From assembly GCA_916048095.2 (NCBI GenBank), contig OU696591.1, forward strand, positions 3,000,001 to 3,064,000: DNA of 64,000 bases, read 5' to 3'. Below the pieces are notes generated by a model. It saw only the letters and a list, made by a program, of their open reading frames with translations, was not told the origin of the DNA and did no database searches. Position numbers and translations under genes: made by a program. The number at the start of each line of letters is the position of its first letter. The first letter of the stretch is position 1. Positions 11,063-23,852 of the stretch are shown one piece after another. Origin of the DNA: Sacculina carcini. Taxonomy: Eukaryota; Arthropoda; Thecostraca; Sacculinidae.

Positions 11063-11255
11063 TTAATTGTACACTCGTGCTTGCGCACTATATATACCAC
11101 ATATAAACCATCTATCTTGAACATCTACAATGGCCGGACCGCGTAAGACTCTGCTCGAACCCCGAGGACCTCGGTTCGAATCCCAGCCAGGTAATAACTT
11201 TCTTCACTCAACACTAAACTCTACACACAAATAATCGAAATAAATTGGATGAATT
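11063..11255 (+). repeat. Array core copy 24
   Basis: C allele; ctatctt. Step 556 bp, the one step not explained by 9-bp phasing; spacer holds a tatag run and an A-rich 10-mer run. Confidence 0.95.
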
Positions 11256-11429
11256 AAAGAAAATAAAGAAAATAAAGAAAATAAAGAAAATAAAGAAAAT
11301 AAAGAAAATAAAGAAAATAAAGAAAATAAAGAAAATAAAGAAAATAAAGAAAATAAAGAAAATAAAGAAAATAAAGAAAATAAAGAAAATAAAGAAAATA
11401 AAGAAAATAAAGAAAATAAAGAAAATAAA

Positions 11430-11555
11430 GAGAATATAGAAAATATAGAAAATATAGAAAATATAGAAAATATAGAAAATAAACAAAATAAAGAAAAAAA
11501 AGAAAAAAAAAGAAAAAAAAAGAAAAAAAAAGAAAAAAAAAGAAAAAAAAGAAAA
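11430..11555 (+). repeat. Private degenerate block in spacer 24
   Basis: Five consecutive AAAATATAG-type 9-mers are followed by aaacaaaat and then about five copies of a 10-mer, agaaaaaaaa, before the normal 9-mer resumes. It looks like local expansion of variant repeats, with a change of period from 9 to 10. Confidence 0.9.
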
Positions 11556-11618
11556 TAAAGAAAATAAAGAAAATAAAGAAAATAAAGAAAATAAAGAAAA
11601 TAAAGAAAATAAAGAAAA

Positions 11619-11811
11619 TTAATTGTACACTCGTGCTTGCGCACTATATATACCACATATAAACCATCTCTCTTGAACATCTACAATGGCCGGACCGCGT
11701 AAGACTCTGCTCGAACCCCGAGGACCTCGGTTCGAATCCCAGCCAGGTAATAACTTTCTTCACTCAACACTAAGCTCTACACACAAATAATCGAAATAAA
11801 TTGGATGAATT
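11619..11811 (+). repeat. Array core copy 25
   Basis: C allele; actaagctc. Step 597 bp; two tatag, two gacaat, one tacag. Confidence 0.95.
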
Positions 11812-12215
11812 AAAGAAAATAAAGAAAATAAAGAAAATAAAGAAAATAAAGAAAATAAAGAAAATAAAGAAAATAAAGAAAATAAAGAAAATAAAGAAAA
11901 TAAAGAAAATAAAGAAAATAAAGAAAATAAAGAAAATAAAGAAAATATAGAAAATAAAGAAAATAAAGAAAATATAGAAAATAAAGACAATAAAGACAAT
12001 AAAGAAAATAAAGAAAATAAAGAAAATAAAGAAAATAAAGAAAATAAAGAAAATAAAGAAAATACAGAAAATAAAGAAAATAAAGAAAATAAAGAAAATA
12101 AAGAAAATAAAGAAAATAAAGAAAATAAAGAAAATAAAGAAAATAAAGAAAATAAAGAAAATAAAGAAAATAAAGAAAATAAAGAAAATAAAGAAAATAA
12201 AGAAAATAAAGAAAA

Positions 12216-12408
12216 TTAATTGTACACTCGTGCTTGCGCACTATATATACCACATATAAACCATCTCTCTTGAACATCTACAATGGCCGGACCGCGTAAG
12301 ACTCTGCTCGAACCCCGAGGACCTCGGTTCGAATCCCAGCCAGGTAATAACTTTCTTCACTCAACACTAAACTCTACACACAAATAATCGAAATAAATTG
12401 GATGAATT
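12216..12408 (+). repeat. Array core copy 26
   Basis: C allele. Step 471 bp; one taaataaaat unit. Confidence 0.95.
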
Positions 12409-12686
12409 AAAGAAAATAAAGAAAATAAAGAAAATAAAGAAAATAAAGAAAATAAAGAAAATAAAGAAAATAAATAAAATAAAGAAAATAAAGAAAATAA
12501 AGAAAATAAAGAAAATAAAGAAAATAAAGAAAATAAAGAAAATAAAGAAAATAAAGAAAATAAAGAAAATAAAGAAAATAAAGAAAATAAAGAAAATAAA
12601 GAAAATAAAGAAAATAAAGAAAATAAAGAAAATAAAGAAAATAAAGAAAATAAAGAAAATAAAGAAAATAAAGAAAATAAAGAAAA

Positions 12687-12879
12687 TTAATTGTACACTC
12701 GTGCTTGCGCACTATATATACCACATATAAACCATCTCTCTTGAACATCTACAATGGCCGGACCGCGTAAGACTCTGCTCGAACCCCGAGGACCTCGGTT
12801 CGAATCCCAGCCAGGTAATAACTTTCTTCACTCAACACTAAGCTCTACACACAAATAATCGAAATAAATTGGATGAATT
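12687..12879 (+). repeat. Array core copy 27
   Basis: C allele; actaagctc. Step 498 bp; three tatag and a gacaat pair. Confidence 0.95.
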
Positions 12880-13184
12880 AAAGAAAATAAAGAAAATAAA
12901 GAAAATAAAGAAAATATAGAAAATAAAGAAAATAAAGAAAATAAAGAAAATAAAGAAAATAAAGAAAATAAAGAAAATAAAGAAAATAAAGAAAATAAAG
13001 AAAATAAAGAAAATAAAGAAAATAAAGAAAATAAAGAAAATATAGAAAATAAAGAAAATAAAGAAAATATAGAAAATAAAGACAATAAAGACAATAAAGA
13101 AAATAAAGAAAATAAAGAAAATAAAGAAAATAAAGAAAATAAAGAAAATAAAGAAAATAAAGAAAATAAAGAAAATAAAGAAAA

Positions 13185-13377
13185 TTAATTGTACACTCGT
13201 GCTTGCGCACTATATATACCACATATAAACCATCTCTCTTGAACATCTACAATGGCCGGACCGCGTAAGACTCTGCTCGAACCCCGAGTACCTCGGTTCG
13301 AATCCCAGCCAGGTAATAACTTTCTTCACTCAACACTAAACTCTACACACAAATAATCGAAATAAATTGGATGAATT
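13185..13377 (+). repeat. Array core copy 28
   Basis: gagtacc breaks the palindrome. Step 518 bp (525 minus the 7 bp lost in copy 29); aacaaag spacer ending tataaaaaat. Confidence 0.95.
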
Positions 13378-13709
13378 AAAGAAAATAAAGAAAATAAAGA
13401 AAATAAAGAAAATAAAGAAAATAAAGAAAATAAAGAAAATAAAGAAAACAAAGAAAATAAAGAAAATAAAGAAAATAAAGAAAATAAAGAAAATAAAGAA
13501 AATAAAGAAAATAAAGAAAATAAAGAAAATAAAGAAAATAAAGAAAATAAAGAAAATAAAGAAAATAAAGAAAATAAAGAAAATAAAGAAAATAAAGAAA
13601 ATAAAGAAAATAAAGAAAATAAAGAAAATAAAGAAAATAAAGAAAATAAAGAAAATAAAGAAAATAAAGAAAATAAAGAAAATAAAGAAAATATAAAAAA
13701 TAAAGAAAA

Positions 13710-13895
13710 TACACTCGTGCTTGCGCACTATATATACCACATATAAACCATCTCTCTTGAACATCTACAATGGCCGGACCGCGTAAGACTCTGCTCGAAC
13801 CCCGAGGACCTCGGTTCGAATCCCAGCCATGTAATAACTTTCTTCACTCAACACTAAACTCTACACACAAATAATCGAAATAAATTGGATGAATT
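13710..13895 (+). repeat. Array core copy 29 (5' truncated)
   Basis: Lacks ttaattg at the junction (aaaatacactcg). ccatgtaa, but ggaccgcg retained. Step 678 bp; clean spacer. Confidence 0.95.
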
Positions 13896-14380
13896 AAAGA
13901 AAATAAAGAAAATAAAGAAAATAAAGAAAATAAAGAAAATAAAGAAAATAAAGAAAATAAAGAAAATAAAGAAAATAAAGAAAATAAAGAAAATAAAGAA
14001 AATAAAGAAAATAAAGAAAATAAAGAAAATAAAGAAAATAAAGAAAATAAAGAAAATAAAGAAAATAAAGAAAATAAAGAAAATAAAGAAAATAAAGAAA
14101 ATAAAGAAAATAAAGAAAATAAAGAAAATAAAGAAAATAAAGAAAATAAAGAAAATAAAGAAAATAAAGAAAATAAAGAAAATAAAGAAAATAAAGAAAA
14201 TAAAGAAAATAAAGAAAATAAAGAAAATAAAGAAAATAAAGAAAATAAAGAAAATAAAGAAAATAAAGAAAATAAAGAAAATAAAGAAAATAAAGAAAAT
14301 AAAGAAAATAAAGAAAATAAAGAAAATAAAGAAAATAAAGAAAATAAAGAAAATAAAGAAAATAAAGAAAATAAAGAAAA

Positions 14381-14573
14381 TTAATTGTACACTCGTGCTT
14401 GCGCACTATATATACCACATATAAACCATCTCTCTTGAACATCTACAATGGCCGGACCGCGTAAGACTCTGCTCGAACCCCGAGGACCTCGGTTCGAATC
14501 CCAGCCAGGTAATAACTTTCTTCACTCAACACTAAGCTCTACACACACATAATCGAAATAAATTGGATGAATT
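14381..14573 (+). repeat. Array core copy 30
   Basis: C allele; actaagctc and private acacacacat. Step 516 bp; clean. Confidence 0.95.
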
Positions 14574-14896
14574 AAAGAAAATAAAGAAAATAAAGAAAAT
14601 AAAGAAAATAAAGAAAATAAAGAAAATAAAGAAAATAAAGAAAATAAAGAAAATAAAGAAAATAAAGAAAATAAAGAAAATAAAGAAAATAAAGAAAATA
14701 AAGAAAATAAAGAAAATAAAGAAAATAAAGAAAATAAAGAAAATAAAGAAAATAAAGAAAATAAAGAAAATAAAGAAAATAAAGAAAATAAAGAAAATAA
14801 AGAAAATAAAGAAAATAAAGAAAATAAAGAAAATAAAGAAAATAAAGAAAATAAAGAAAATAAAGAAAATAAAGAAAATAAAGAAAATAAAGAAAA

Positions 14897-15089
14897 TTAA
14901 TTGTACACTCGTGCTTGCGCACTATATATACCACATATAAACCATCTCTCTTGAACATCTACAATGGCCGGACCGCGTAAGACTCTGCTCGAACCCCGAG
15001 GACCTCGGTTCGAATCCCAGCCAGGTAATAACTTTCTTCACTCAACACTAAGCTCTACACACAAATAATCGAAATAAATTGGATGAATT
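14897..15089 (+). repeat. Array core copy 31
   Basis: C allele; actaagctc. Step 507 bp; two tatag and a gacaat pair. Confidence 0.95.
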
Positions 15090-15403
15090 AAAGAAAATAA
15101 AGAAAATAAAGAAAATAAAGAAAATAAAGAAAATAAAGAAAATAAAGAAAATAAAGAAAATAAAGAAAATAAAGAAAATAAAGAAAATAAAGAAAATAAA
15201 GAAAATAAAGAAAATAAAGAAAATAAAGAAAATAAAGAAAATAAAGAAAATATAGAAAATAAAGAAAATAAAGAAAATATAGAAAATAAAGACAATAAAG
15301 ACAATAAAGAAAATAAAGAAAATAAAGAAAATAAAGAAAATAAAGAAAATAAAGAAAATAAAGAAAATAAAGAAAATAAAGAAAATAAAGAAAATAAAGA
15401 AAA

Positions 15404-15596
15404 TTAATTGTACACTCGTGCTTGCGCACTATATATACCACATATAAACCATCTCTCTTGAACATCTACAATGGCCGGACCGCGTAAGACTCTGCTCGAA
15501 CCCCGAGTACCTCGGTTCGAATCCCAGCCAGGTAATAACTTTCTTCACTCAACACTAAACTCTACACACAAATAATCGAAATAAATTGGATGAATT
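15404..15596 (+). repeat. Array core copy 32
   Basis: gagtacc. Step 509 bp; aacaaag spacer ending tataaaaaat. Confidence 0.95.
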
Positions 15597-15919
15597 AAAG
15601 AAAATAAAGAAAATAAAGAAAATAAAGAAAATAAAGAAAATAAAGAAAACAAAGAAAATAAAGAAAATAAAGAAAATAAAGAAAATAAAGAAAATAAAGA
15701 AAATAAAGAAAATAAAGAAAATAAAGAAAATAAAGAAAATAAAGAAAATAAAGAAAATAAAGAAAATAAAGAAAATAAAGAAAATAAAGAAAATAAAGAA
15801 AATAAAGAAAATAAAGAAAATAAAGAAAATAAAGAAAATAAAGAAAATAAAGAAAATAAAGAAAATAAAGAAAATAAAGAAAATAAAGAAAATAAAGAAA
15901 ATATAAAAAATAAAGAAAA

Positions 15920-16105
15920 TACACTCGTGCTTGCGCACTATATATACCACATATAAACCATCTCTCTTGAACATCTACAATGGCCGGATCGCGTAAGACT
16001 CTGCTCGAACCCCGAGGACCTCGGTTCGAATCCCAGCCATGTAATAACTTTCTTCACTCAACACTAAACTCTACACACAAATAATCGAAATAAATTGGAT
16101 GAATT
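15920..16105 (+). repeat. Array core copy 33 (5' truncated)
   Basis: 7-bp junction loss, ggatcgcg, ccatgtaa. Step 707 bp; aacaaag spacer ending tataaaaaat. Confidence 0.95.
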
Positions 16106-16626
16106 AAAGAAAATAAAGAAAATAAAGAAAATAAAGAAAATAAAGAAAATAAAGAAAATAAAGAAAATAAAGAAAATAAAGAAAATAAAGAAAATAAAGA
16201 AAATAAAGAAAATAAAGAAAATAAAGAAAATAAAGAAAATAAAGAAAATAAAGAAAATAAAGAAAATAAAGAAAATAAAGAAAATAAAGAAAATAAAGAA
16301 AATAAAGAAAATAAAGAAAATAAAGAAAATAAAGAAAATAAAGAAAATAAAGAAAATAAAGAAAATAAAGAAAATAAAGAAAATAAAGAAAACAAAGAAA
16401 ATAAAGAAAATAAAGAAAATAAAGAAAATAAAGAAAATAAAGAAAATAAAGAAAATAAAGAAAATAAAGAAAATAAAGAAAATAAAGAAAATAAAGAAAA
16501 TAAAGAAAATAAAGAAAATAAAGAAAATAAAGAAAATAAAGAAAATAAAGAAAATAAAGAAAATAAAGAAAATAAAGAAAATAAAGAAAATAAAGAAAAT
16601 AAAGAAAATATAAAAAATAAAGAAAA

Positions 16627-16812
16627 TACACTCGTGCTTGCGCACTATATATACCACATATAAACCATCTCTCTTGAACATCTACAATGGCCGGATCGCG
16701 TAAGACTCTGCTCGAACCCCGAGGACCTCGGTTCGAATCCCAGCCATGTAATAACTTTCTTCACTCAACACTAAACTCTACACACAAATAATCGAAATAA
16801 ATTGGATGAATT
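16627..16812 (+). repeat. Array core copy 34 (5' truncated)
   Basis: Same allele set as copy 33. Step 534 bp; clean. Confidence 0.95.
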
Positions 16813-17153
16813 AAAGAAAATAAAGAAAATAAAGAAAATAAAGAAAATAAAGAAAATAAAGAAAATAAAGAAAATAAAGAAAATAAAGAAAATAAAGAAA
16901 ATAAAGAAAATAAAGAAAATAAAGAAAATAAAGAAAATAAAGAAAATAAAGAAAATAAAGAAAATAAAGAAAATAAAGAAAATAAAGAAAATAAAGAAAA
17001 TAAAGAAAATAAAGAAAATAAAGAAAATAAAGAAAATAAAGAAAATAAAGAAAATAAAGAAAATAAAGAAAATAAAGAAAATAAAGAAAATAAAGAAAAT
17101 AAAGAAAATAAAGAAAATAAAGAAAATAAAGAAAATAAAGAAAATAAAGAAAA

Positions 17154-17346
17154 TTAATTGTACACTCGTGCTTGCGCACTATATATACCACATATAAACC
17201 ATCTCTCTTGAACATCTACAATGGCCGGACCGCGTAAGACTCTGCTCGAACCCCGAGGACCTCGGTTCGAATCCCAGCCAGGTAATAACTTTCTTCACTC
17301 AACACTAAGCTCTACACACAAATAATCGAAATAAATTGGATGAATT
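17154..17346 (+). repeat. Array core copy 35
   Basis: C allele; actaagctc. Step 275 bp, the shortest in the window. Confidence 0.95.
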
Positions 17347-17435
17347 AAAGAAAATAAAGAAAATAAAGAAAATAAAGAAAATAAAGAAAATAAAGAAAAT
17401 AAAGAAAATAAAGAAAATAAAGAAAATAAAGAAAA

Positions 17436-17621
17436 TACACTCGTGCTTGCGCACTATATATACCACATATAAACCATCTCTCTTGAACATCTACAATGGC
17501 CGGATCGCGTAAGACTCTGCTCGAACCCCGAGGACCTCGGTTCGAATCCCAGCCATGTAATAACTTTCTTCACTCAACACTAAACTCTACACACAAATAA
17601 TCGAAATAAATTGGATGAATT
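17436..17621 (+). repeat. Array core copy 36 (5' truncated)
   Basis: 7-bp junction loss, ggatcgcg, ccatgtaa. Step 597 bp; clean. The preceding spacer lacks tataaaaaat. Confidence 0.95.
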
Positions 17622-18025
17622 AAAGAAAATAAAGAAAATAAAGAAAATAAAGAAAATAAAGAAAATAAAGAAAATAAAGAAAATAAAGAAAATAAAGAAA
17701 ATAAAGAAAATAAAGAAAATAAAGAAAATAAAGAAAATAAAGAAAATAAAGAAAATAAAGAAAATAAAGAAAATAAAGAAAATAAAGAAAATAAAGAAAA
17801 TAAAGAAAATAAAGAAAATAAAGAAAATAAAGAAAATAAAGAAAATAAAGAAAATAAAGAAAATAAAGAAAATAAAGAAAATAAAGAAAATAAAGAAAAT
17901 AAAGAAAATAAAGAAAATAAAGAAAATAAAGAAAATAAAGAAAATAAAGAAAATAAAGAAAATAAAGAAAATAAAGAAAATAAAGAAAATAAAGAAAATA
18001 AAGAAAATAAAGAAAATAAAGAAAA

Positions 18026-18218
18026 TTAATTGTACACTCGTGCTTGCGCACTATATATACCACATATAAACCATCTCTCTTGAACATCTACAATGGCCGG
18101 ACCGCGTAAGACTCTGCTCGAACCCCGAGGACCTCGGTTCGAATCCCAGCCAGGTAATAACTTTCTTCACTCAACACTAAGCTCTACACACAAATAATCG
18201 AAATAAATTGGATGAATT
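18026..18218 (+). repeat. Array core copy 37
   Basis: C allele; actaagctc. Step 480 bp; one aaaaaaat unit near 18391. Confidence 0.95.
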
Positions 18219-18505
18219 AAAGAAAATAAAGAAAATAAAGAAAATAAAGAAAATAAAGAAAATAAAGAAAATAAAGAAAATAAAGAAAATAAAGAAAATA
18301 AAGAAAATAAAGAAAATAAAGAAAATAAAGAAAATAAAGAAAATAAAGAAAATAAAGAAAATAAAGAAAATAAAGAAAATAAAGAAAATAAAAAAAATAA
18401 AGAAAATAAAGAAAATAAAGAAAATAAAGAAAATAAAGAAAATAAAGAAAATAAAGAAAATAAAGAAAATAAAGAAAATAAAGAAAATAAAGAAAATAAA
18501 GAAAA

Positions 18506-18698
18506 TTAATTGTACACTCGTGCTTGCGCACTATATATACCACATATAAACCATCTCTCTTGAACATCTACAATGGCCGGACCGCGTAAGACTCTGCTCG
18601 AACCCCGAGGACCTCGGTTCGAATCCCAGCCAGGTAATAACTTTCTTCACTCAACACTAAGCTCTACACACAAATAATCGAAATAAATTGGATGAATT
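18506..18698 (+). repeat. Array core copy 38
   Basis: C allele; actaagctc. Step 534 bp; clean. Confidence 0.95.
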
Positions 18699-19039
18699 AA
18701 AGAAAATAAAGAAAATAAAGAAAATAAAGAAAATAAAGAAAATAAAGAAAATAAAGAAAATAAAGAAAATAAAGAAAATAAAGAAAATAAAGAAAATAAA
18801 GAAAATAAAGAAAATAAAGAAAATAAAGAAAATAAAGAAAATAAAGAAAATAAAGAAAATAAAGAAAATAAAGAAAATAAAGAAAATAAAGAAAATAAAG
18901 AAAATAAAGAAAATAAAGAAAATAAAGAAAATAAAGAAAATAAAGAAAATAAAGAAAATAAAGAAAATAAAGAAAATAAAGAAAATAAAGAAAATAAAGA
19001 AAATAAAGAAAATAAAGAAAATAAAGAAAATAAAGAAAA

Positions 19040-19232
19040 TTAATTGTACACTCGTGCTTGCGCACTATATATACCACATATAAACCATCTCTCTTGAACA
19101 TCTACAATGGCCGGACCGCGTAAGACTCTGCTCGAACCCCGAGGACCTCGGTTCGAATCCCAGCCAGGTAATAACTTTCTTCACTCAACACTAAGCTCTA
19201 CACACAAATAATCGAAATAAATTGGATGAATT
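19040..19232 (+). repeat. Array core copy 39
   Basis: C allele; actaagctc. Step 525 bp; two tatag and a gacaat pair. Confidence 0.95.
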
Positions 19233-19564
19233 AAAGAAAATAAAGAAAATAAAGAAAATAAAGAAAATAAAGAAAATAAAGAAAATAAAGAAAATAAAGA
19301 AAATAAAGAAAATAAAGAAAATAAAGAAAATAAAGAAAATAAAGAAAATAAAGAAAATAAAGAAAATAAAGAAAATAAAGAAAATAAAGAAAATAAAGAA
19401 AATAAAGAAAATATAGAAAATAAAGAAAATAAAGAAAATATAGAAAATAAAGACAATAAAGACAATAAAGAAAATAAAGAAAATAAAGAAAATAAAGAAA
19501 ATAAAGAAAATAAAGAAAATAAAGAAAATAAAGAAAATAAAGAAAATAAAGAAAATAAAGAAAA

Positions 19565-19757
19565 TTAATTGTACACTCGTGCTTGCGCACTATATATACC
19601 ACATATAAACCATCTCTCTTGAACATCTACAATGGCCGGACCGCGTAAGACTCTGCTCGAACCCCGAGTACCTCGGTTCGAATCCCAGCCAGGTAATAAC
19701 TTTCTTCACTCAACACTAAACTCTACACACAAATAATCGAAATAAATTGGATGAATT
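19565..19757 (+). repeat. Array core copy 40
   Basis: gagtacc. Step 527 bp; aacaaag spacer ending tataaaaaat. Confidence 0.95.
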
Positions 19758-20098
19758 AAAGAAAATAAAGAAAATAAAGAAAATAAAGAAAATAAAGAAA
19801 ATAAAGAAAACAAAGAAAATAAAGAAAATAAAGAAAATAAAGAAAATAAAGAAAATAAAGAAAATAAAGAAAATAAAGAAAATAAAGAAAATAAAGAAAA
19901 TAAAGAAAATAAAGAAAATAAAGAAAATAAAGAAAATAAAGAAAATAAAGAAAATAAAGAAAATAAAGAAAATAAAGAAAATAAAGAAAATAAAGAAAAT
20001 AAAGAAAATAAAGAAAATAAAGAAAATAAAGAAAATAAAGAAAATAAAGAAAATAAAGAAAATAAAGAAAATAAAGAAAATATAAAAAATAAAGAAAA

Positions 20099-20284
20099 TA
20101 CACTCGTGCTTGCGCACTATATATACCACATATAAACCATCTCTCTTGAACATCTACAATGGCCGGATCGCGTAAGACTCTGCTCGAACCCCGAGGACCT
20201 CGGTTCGAATCCCAGCCATGTAATAACTTTCTTCACTCAACACTAAACTCTACACACAAATAATCGAAATAAATTGGATGAATT
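20099..20284 (+). repeat. Array core copy 41 (5' truncated)
   Basis: 7-bp junction loss, ggatcgcg, ccatgtaa. Step 761 bp; aacaaag. Confidence 0.95.
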
Positions 20285-20859
20285 AAAGAAAATAAAGAAA
20301 ATAAAGAAAATAAAGAAAATAAAGAAAATAAAGAAAATAAAGAAAATAAAGAAAATAAAGAAAATAAAGAAAATAAAGAAAATAAAGAAAATAAAGAAAA
20401 TAAAGAAAATAAAGAAAATAAAGAAAATAAAGAAAATAAAGAAAATAAAGAAAATAAAGAAAATAAAGAAAATAAAGAAAATAAAGAAAATAAAGAAAAT
20501 AAAGAAAATAAAGAAAATAAAGAAAATAAAGAAAATAAAGAAAATAAAGAAAATAAAGAAAATAAAGAAAATAAAGAAAATAAAGAAAATAAAGAAAATA
20601 AAGAAAATAAAGAAAATAAAGAAAACAAAGAAAATAAAGAAAATAAAGAAAATAAAGAAAATAAAGAAAATAAAGAAAATAAAGAAAATAAAGAAAATAA
20701 AGAAAATAAAGAAAATAAAGAAAATAAAGAAAATAAAGAAAATAAAGAAAATAAAGAAAATAAAGAAAATAAAGAAAATAAAGAAAATAAAGAAAATAAA
20801 GAAAATAAAGAAAATAAAGAAAATAAAGAAAATAAAGAAAATATAAAAAATAAAGAAAA

Positions 20860-21045
20860 TACACTCGTGCTTGCGCACTATATATACCACATATAAACCA
20901 TCTCTCTTGAACATCTACAATGGCCGGATCGCGTAAGACTCTGCTCGAACCCCGAGGACCTCGGTTCGAATCCCAGCCATGTAATAACTTTCTTCACTCA
21001 ACACTAAACTCTACACACAAATAATCGAAATAAATTGGATGAATT
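20860..21045 (+). repeat. Array core copy 42 (5' truncated)
   Basis: Same allele set as copy 41. Step 534 bp; clean. Confidence 0.95.
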
Positions 21046-21386
21046 AAAGAAAATAAAGAAAATAAAGAAAATAAAGAAAATAAAGAAAATAAAGAAAATA
21101 AAGAAAATAAAGAAAATAAAGAAAATAAAGAAAATAAAGAAAATAAAGAAAATAAAGAAAATAAAGAAAATAAAGAAAATAAAGAAAATAAAGAAAATAA
21201 AGAAAATAAAGAAAATAAAGAAAATAAAGAAAATAAAGAAAATAAAGAAAATAAAGAAAATAAAGAAAATAAAGAAAATAAAGAAAATAAAGAAAATAAA
21301 GAAAATAAAGAAAATAAAGAAAATAAAGAAAATAAAGAAAATAAAGAAAATAAAGAAAATAAAGAAAATAAAGAAAATAAAGAAAA

Positions 21387-21579
21387 TTAATTGTACACTC
21401 GTGCTTGCGCACTATATATACCACATATAAACCATCTCTCTTGAACATCTACAATGGCCGGACCGCGTAAGACTCTGCTCGAACCCCGAGGACCTCGGTT
21501 CGAATCCCAGCCAGGTAATAACTTTCTTCACTCAACACTAAGCTCTACACACAAATAATCGAAATAAATTGGATGAATT
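21387..21579 (+). repeat. Array core copy 43
   Basis: C allele; actaagctc. Step 561 bp; tacag, three consecutive aaaattaag, two tatag, gacaat pair. Confidence 0.95.
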
Positions 21580-21947
21580 AAAGAAAATAAAGAAAATAAA
21601 GAAAATAAAGAAAATAAAGAAAATAAAGAAAATAAAGAAAATAAAGAAAATACAGAAAATAAAGAAAATTAAGAAAATTAAGAAAATTAAGAAAATAAAG
21701 AAAATAAAGAAAATAAAGAAAATAAAGAAAATAAAGAAAATAAAGAAAATATAGAAAATAAAGAAAATAAAGAAAATATAGAAAATAAAGACAATAAAGA
21801 CAATAAAGAAAATAAAGAAAATAAAGAAAATAAAGAAAATAAAGAAAATAAAGAAAATAAAGAAAATAAAGAAAATAAAGAAAATAAAGAAAATAAAGAA
21901 AATAAAGAAAATAAAGAAAATAAAGAAAATAAAGAAAATAAAGAAAA

Positions 21948-22140
21948 TTAATTGTACACTCGTGCTTGCGCACTATATATACCACATATAAACCATCTCT
22001 CTTGAACATCTACAATGGCCGGACCGCGTAAGACTCTGCTCGAACCCCGAGGACCTCGGTTCGAATCCCAGCCAGGTAATAACTTTCTTCACTCAACACT
22101 AAGCTCTACACACAAATAATCGAAATAAATTGGATGAATT
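21948..22140 (+). repeat. Array core copy 44
   Basis: C allele; actaagctc. Step 689 bp; tatag, one aaaaaaag, end tataaaaaat. Confidence 0.95.
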
Positions 22141-22643
22141 AAAGAAAATAAAGAAAATAAAGAAAATAAAGAAAATAAAGAAAATAAAGAAAATAAAGAA
22201 AATAAAGAAAATAAAGAAAATAAAGAAAATAAAGAAAATAAAGAAAATAAAGAAAATAAAGAAAATAAAGAAAATAAAGAAAATAAAGAAAATAAAGAAA
22301 ATAAAGAAAATAAAGAAAATAAAGAAAATAAAGAAAATATAGAAAATAAAGAAAATAAAGAAAATAAAGAAAATAAAGAAAATAAAGAAAATAAAGAAAA
22401 TAAAGAAAATAAAGAAAATAAAGAAAATAAAGAAAATAAAGAAAATAAAGAAAATAAAGAAAATAAAGAAAATAAAGAAAATAAAGAAAATAAAGAAAAT
22501 AAAGAAAATAAAGAAAAAAAAGAAAATAAAGAAAATAAAGAAAATAAAGAAAATAAAGAAAATAAAGAAAATAAAGAAAATAAAGAAAATAAAGAAAATA
22601 AAGAAAATAAAGAAAATAAAGAAAATATAAAAAATAAAGAAAA

Positions 22644-22829
22644 TACACTCGTGCTTGCGCACTATATATACCACATATAAACCATCTCTCTTGAACATCT
22701 ACAATGGCCGGATCGCGTAAGACTCTGCTCGAACCCCGAGGACCTCGGTTCGAATCCCAGCCATGTAATAACTTTCTTCACTCAACACTAAACTCTACAC
22801 ACAAATAATCGAAATAAATTGGATGAATT
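22644..22829 (+). repeat. Array core copy 45 (5' truncated)
   Basis: 7-bp junction loss, ggatcgcg, ccatgtaa. Step 489 bp; clean. Confidence 0.95.
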
Positions 22830-23125
22830 AAAGAAAATAAAGAAAATAAAGAAAATAAAGAAAATAAAGAAAATAAAGAAAATAAAGAAAATAAAGAAAA
22901 TAAAGAAAATAAAGAAAATAAAGAAAATAAAGAAAATAAAGAAAATAAAGAAAATAAAGAAAATAAAGAAAATAAAGAAAATAAAGAAAATAAAGAAAAT
23001 AAAGAAAATAAAGAAAATAAAGAAAATAAAGAAAATAAAGAAAATAAAGAAAATAAAGAAAATAAAGAAAATAAAGAAAATAAAGAAAATAAAGAAAATA
23101 AAGAAAATAAAGAAAATAAAGAAAA

Positions 23126-23318
23126 TTAATTGTACACTCGTGCTTGCGCACTATATATACCACATATAAACCATCTCTCTTGAACATCTACAATGGCCGG
23201 ACCGCGTAAGACTCTGCTCGAACCCCGAGGACCTCGGTTCGAATCCCAGCCAGGTAATAACTTTCTTCACTCAACACTAAACTCTACACACAAATAATCG
23301 AAATAAATTGGATGAATT
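23126..23318 (+). repeat. Array core copy 46
   Basis: C allele; actaaactc. Step 534 bp; one aaaaaaat unit near the spacer start. Confidence 0.95.
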
Positions 23319-23659
23319 AAAGAAAATAAAAAAAATAAAGAAAATAAAGAAAATAAAGAAAATAAAGAAAATAAAGAAAATAAAGAAAATAAAGAAAATA
23401 AAGAAAATAAAGAAAATAAAGAAAATAAAGAAAATAAAGAAAATAAAGAAAATAAAGAAAATAAAGAAAATAAAGAAAATAAAGAAAATAAAGAAAATAA
23501 AGAAAATAAAGAAAATAAAGAAAATAAAGAAAATAAAGAAAATAAAGAAAATAAAGAAAATAAAGAAAATAAAGAAAATAAAGAAAATAAAGAAAATAAA
23601 GAAAATAAAGAAAATAAAGAAAATAAAGAAAATAAAGAAAATAAAGAAAATAAAGAAAA

Positions 23660-23852
23660 TTAATTGTACACTCGTGCTTGCGCACTATATATACCACATA
23701 TAAACCATCTCTCTTGAACATCTACAATGGCCGGACCGCGTAAGACTCTGCTCGAACCCCGAGTACCTCGGTTCGAATCCCAGCCAGGTAATAACTTTCT
23801 TCACTCAACACTAAACTCTACACACAAATAATCGAAATAAATTGGATGAATT
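23660..23852 (+). repeat. Array core copy 47
   Basis: gagtacc. Step 392 bp; aacaaag spacer ending tataaaaaat. Confidence 0.95.

Larger units (their letters stand above)
1..11618 (+). repeat. Array domain I (copies 1-24)
   Basis: Mean step is about 476 bp. Diagnostic variants are gataatatag, aatagag and gcaaat in spacers, and ctatctt and ttggaagaatt in cores. The order T-allele core / gataatatag spacer / short clean spacer / aatagag spacer / ctatctt core recurs at copies 3-6, 10-13 and 21-24, which defines a four-unit higher-order repeat. Confidence 0.85.

Noticed and set aside
20243..20914. Long ORF of over 220 codons on -
   Set aside because: It results from a truncated core that lost the TAA-containing junction and so lets the FFI frame continue. 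No domain is visible, and overlapping frames on both strands are equally open.
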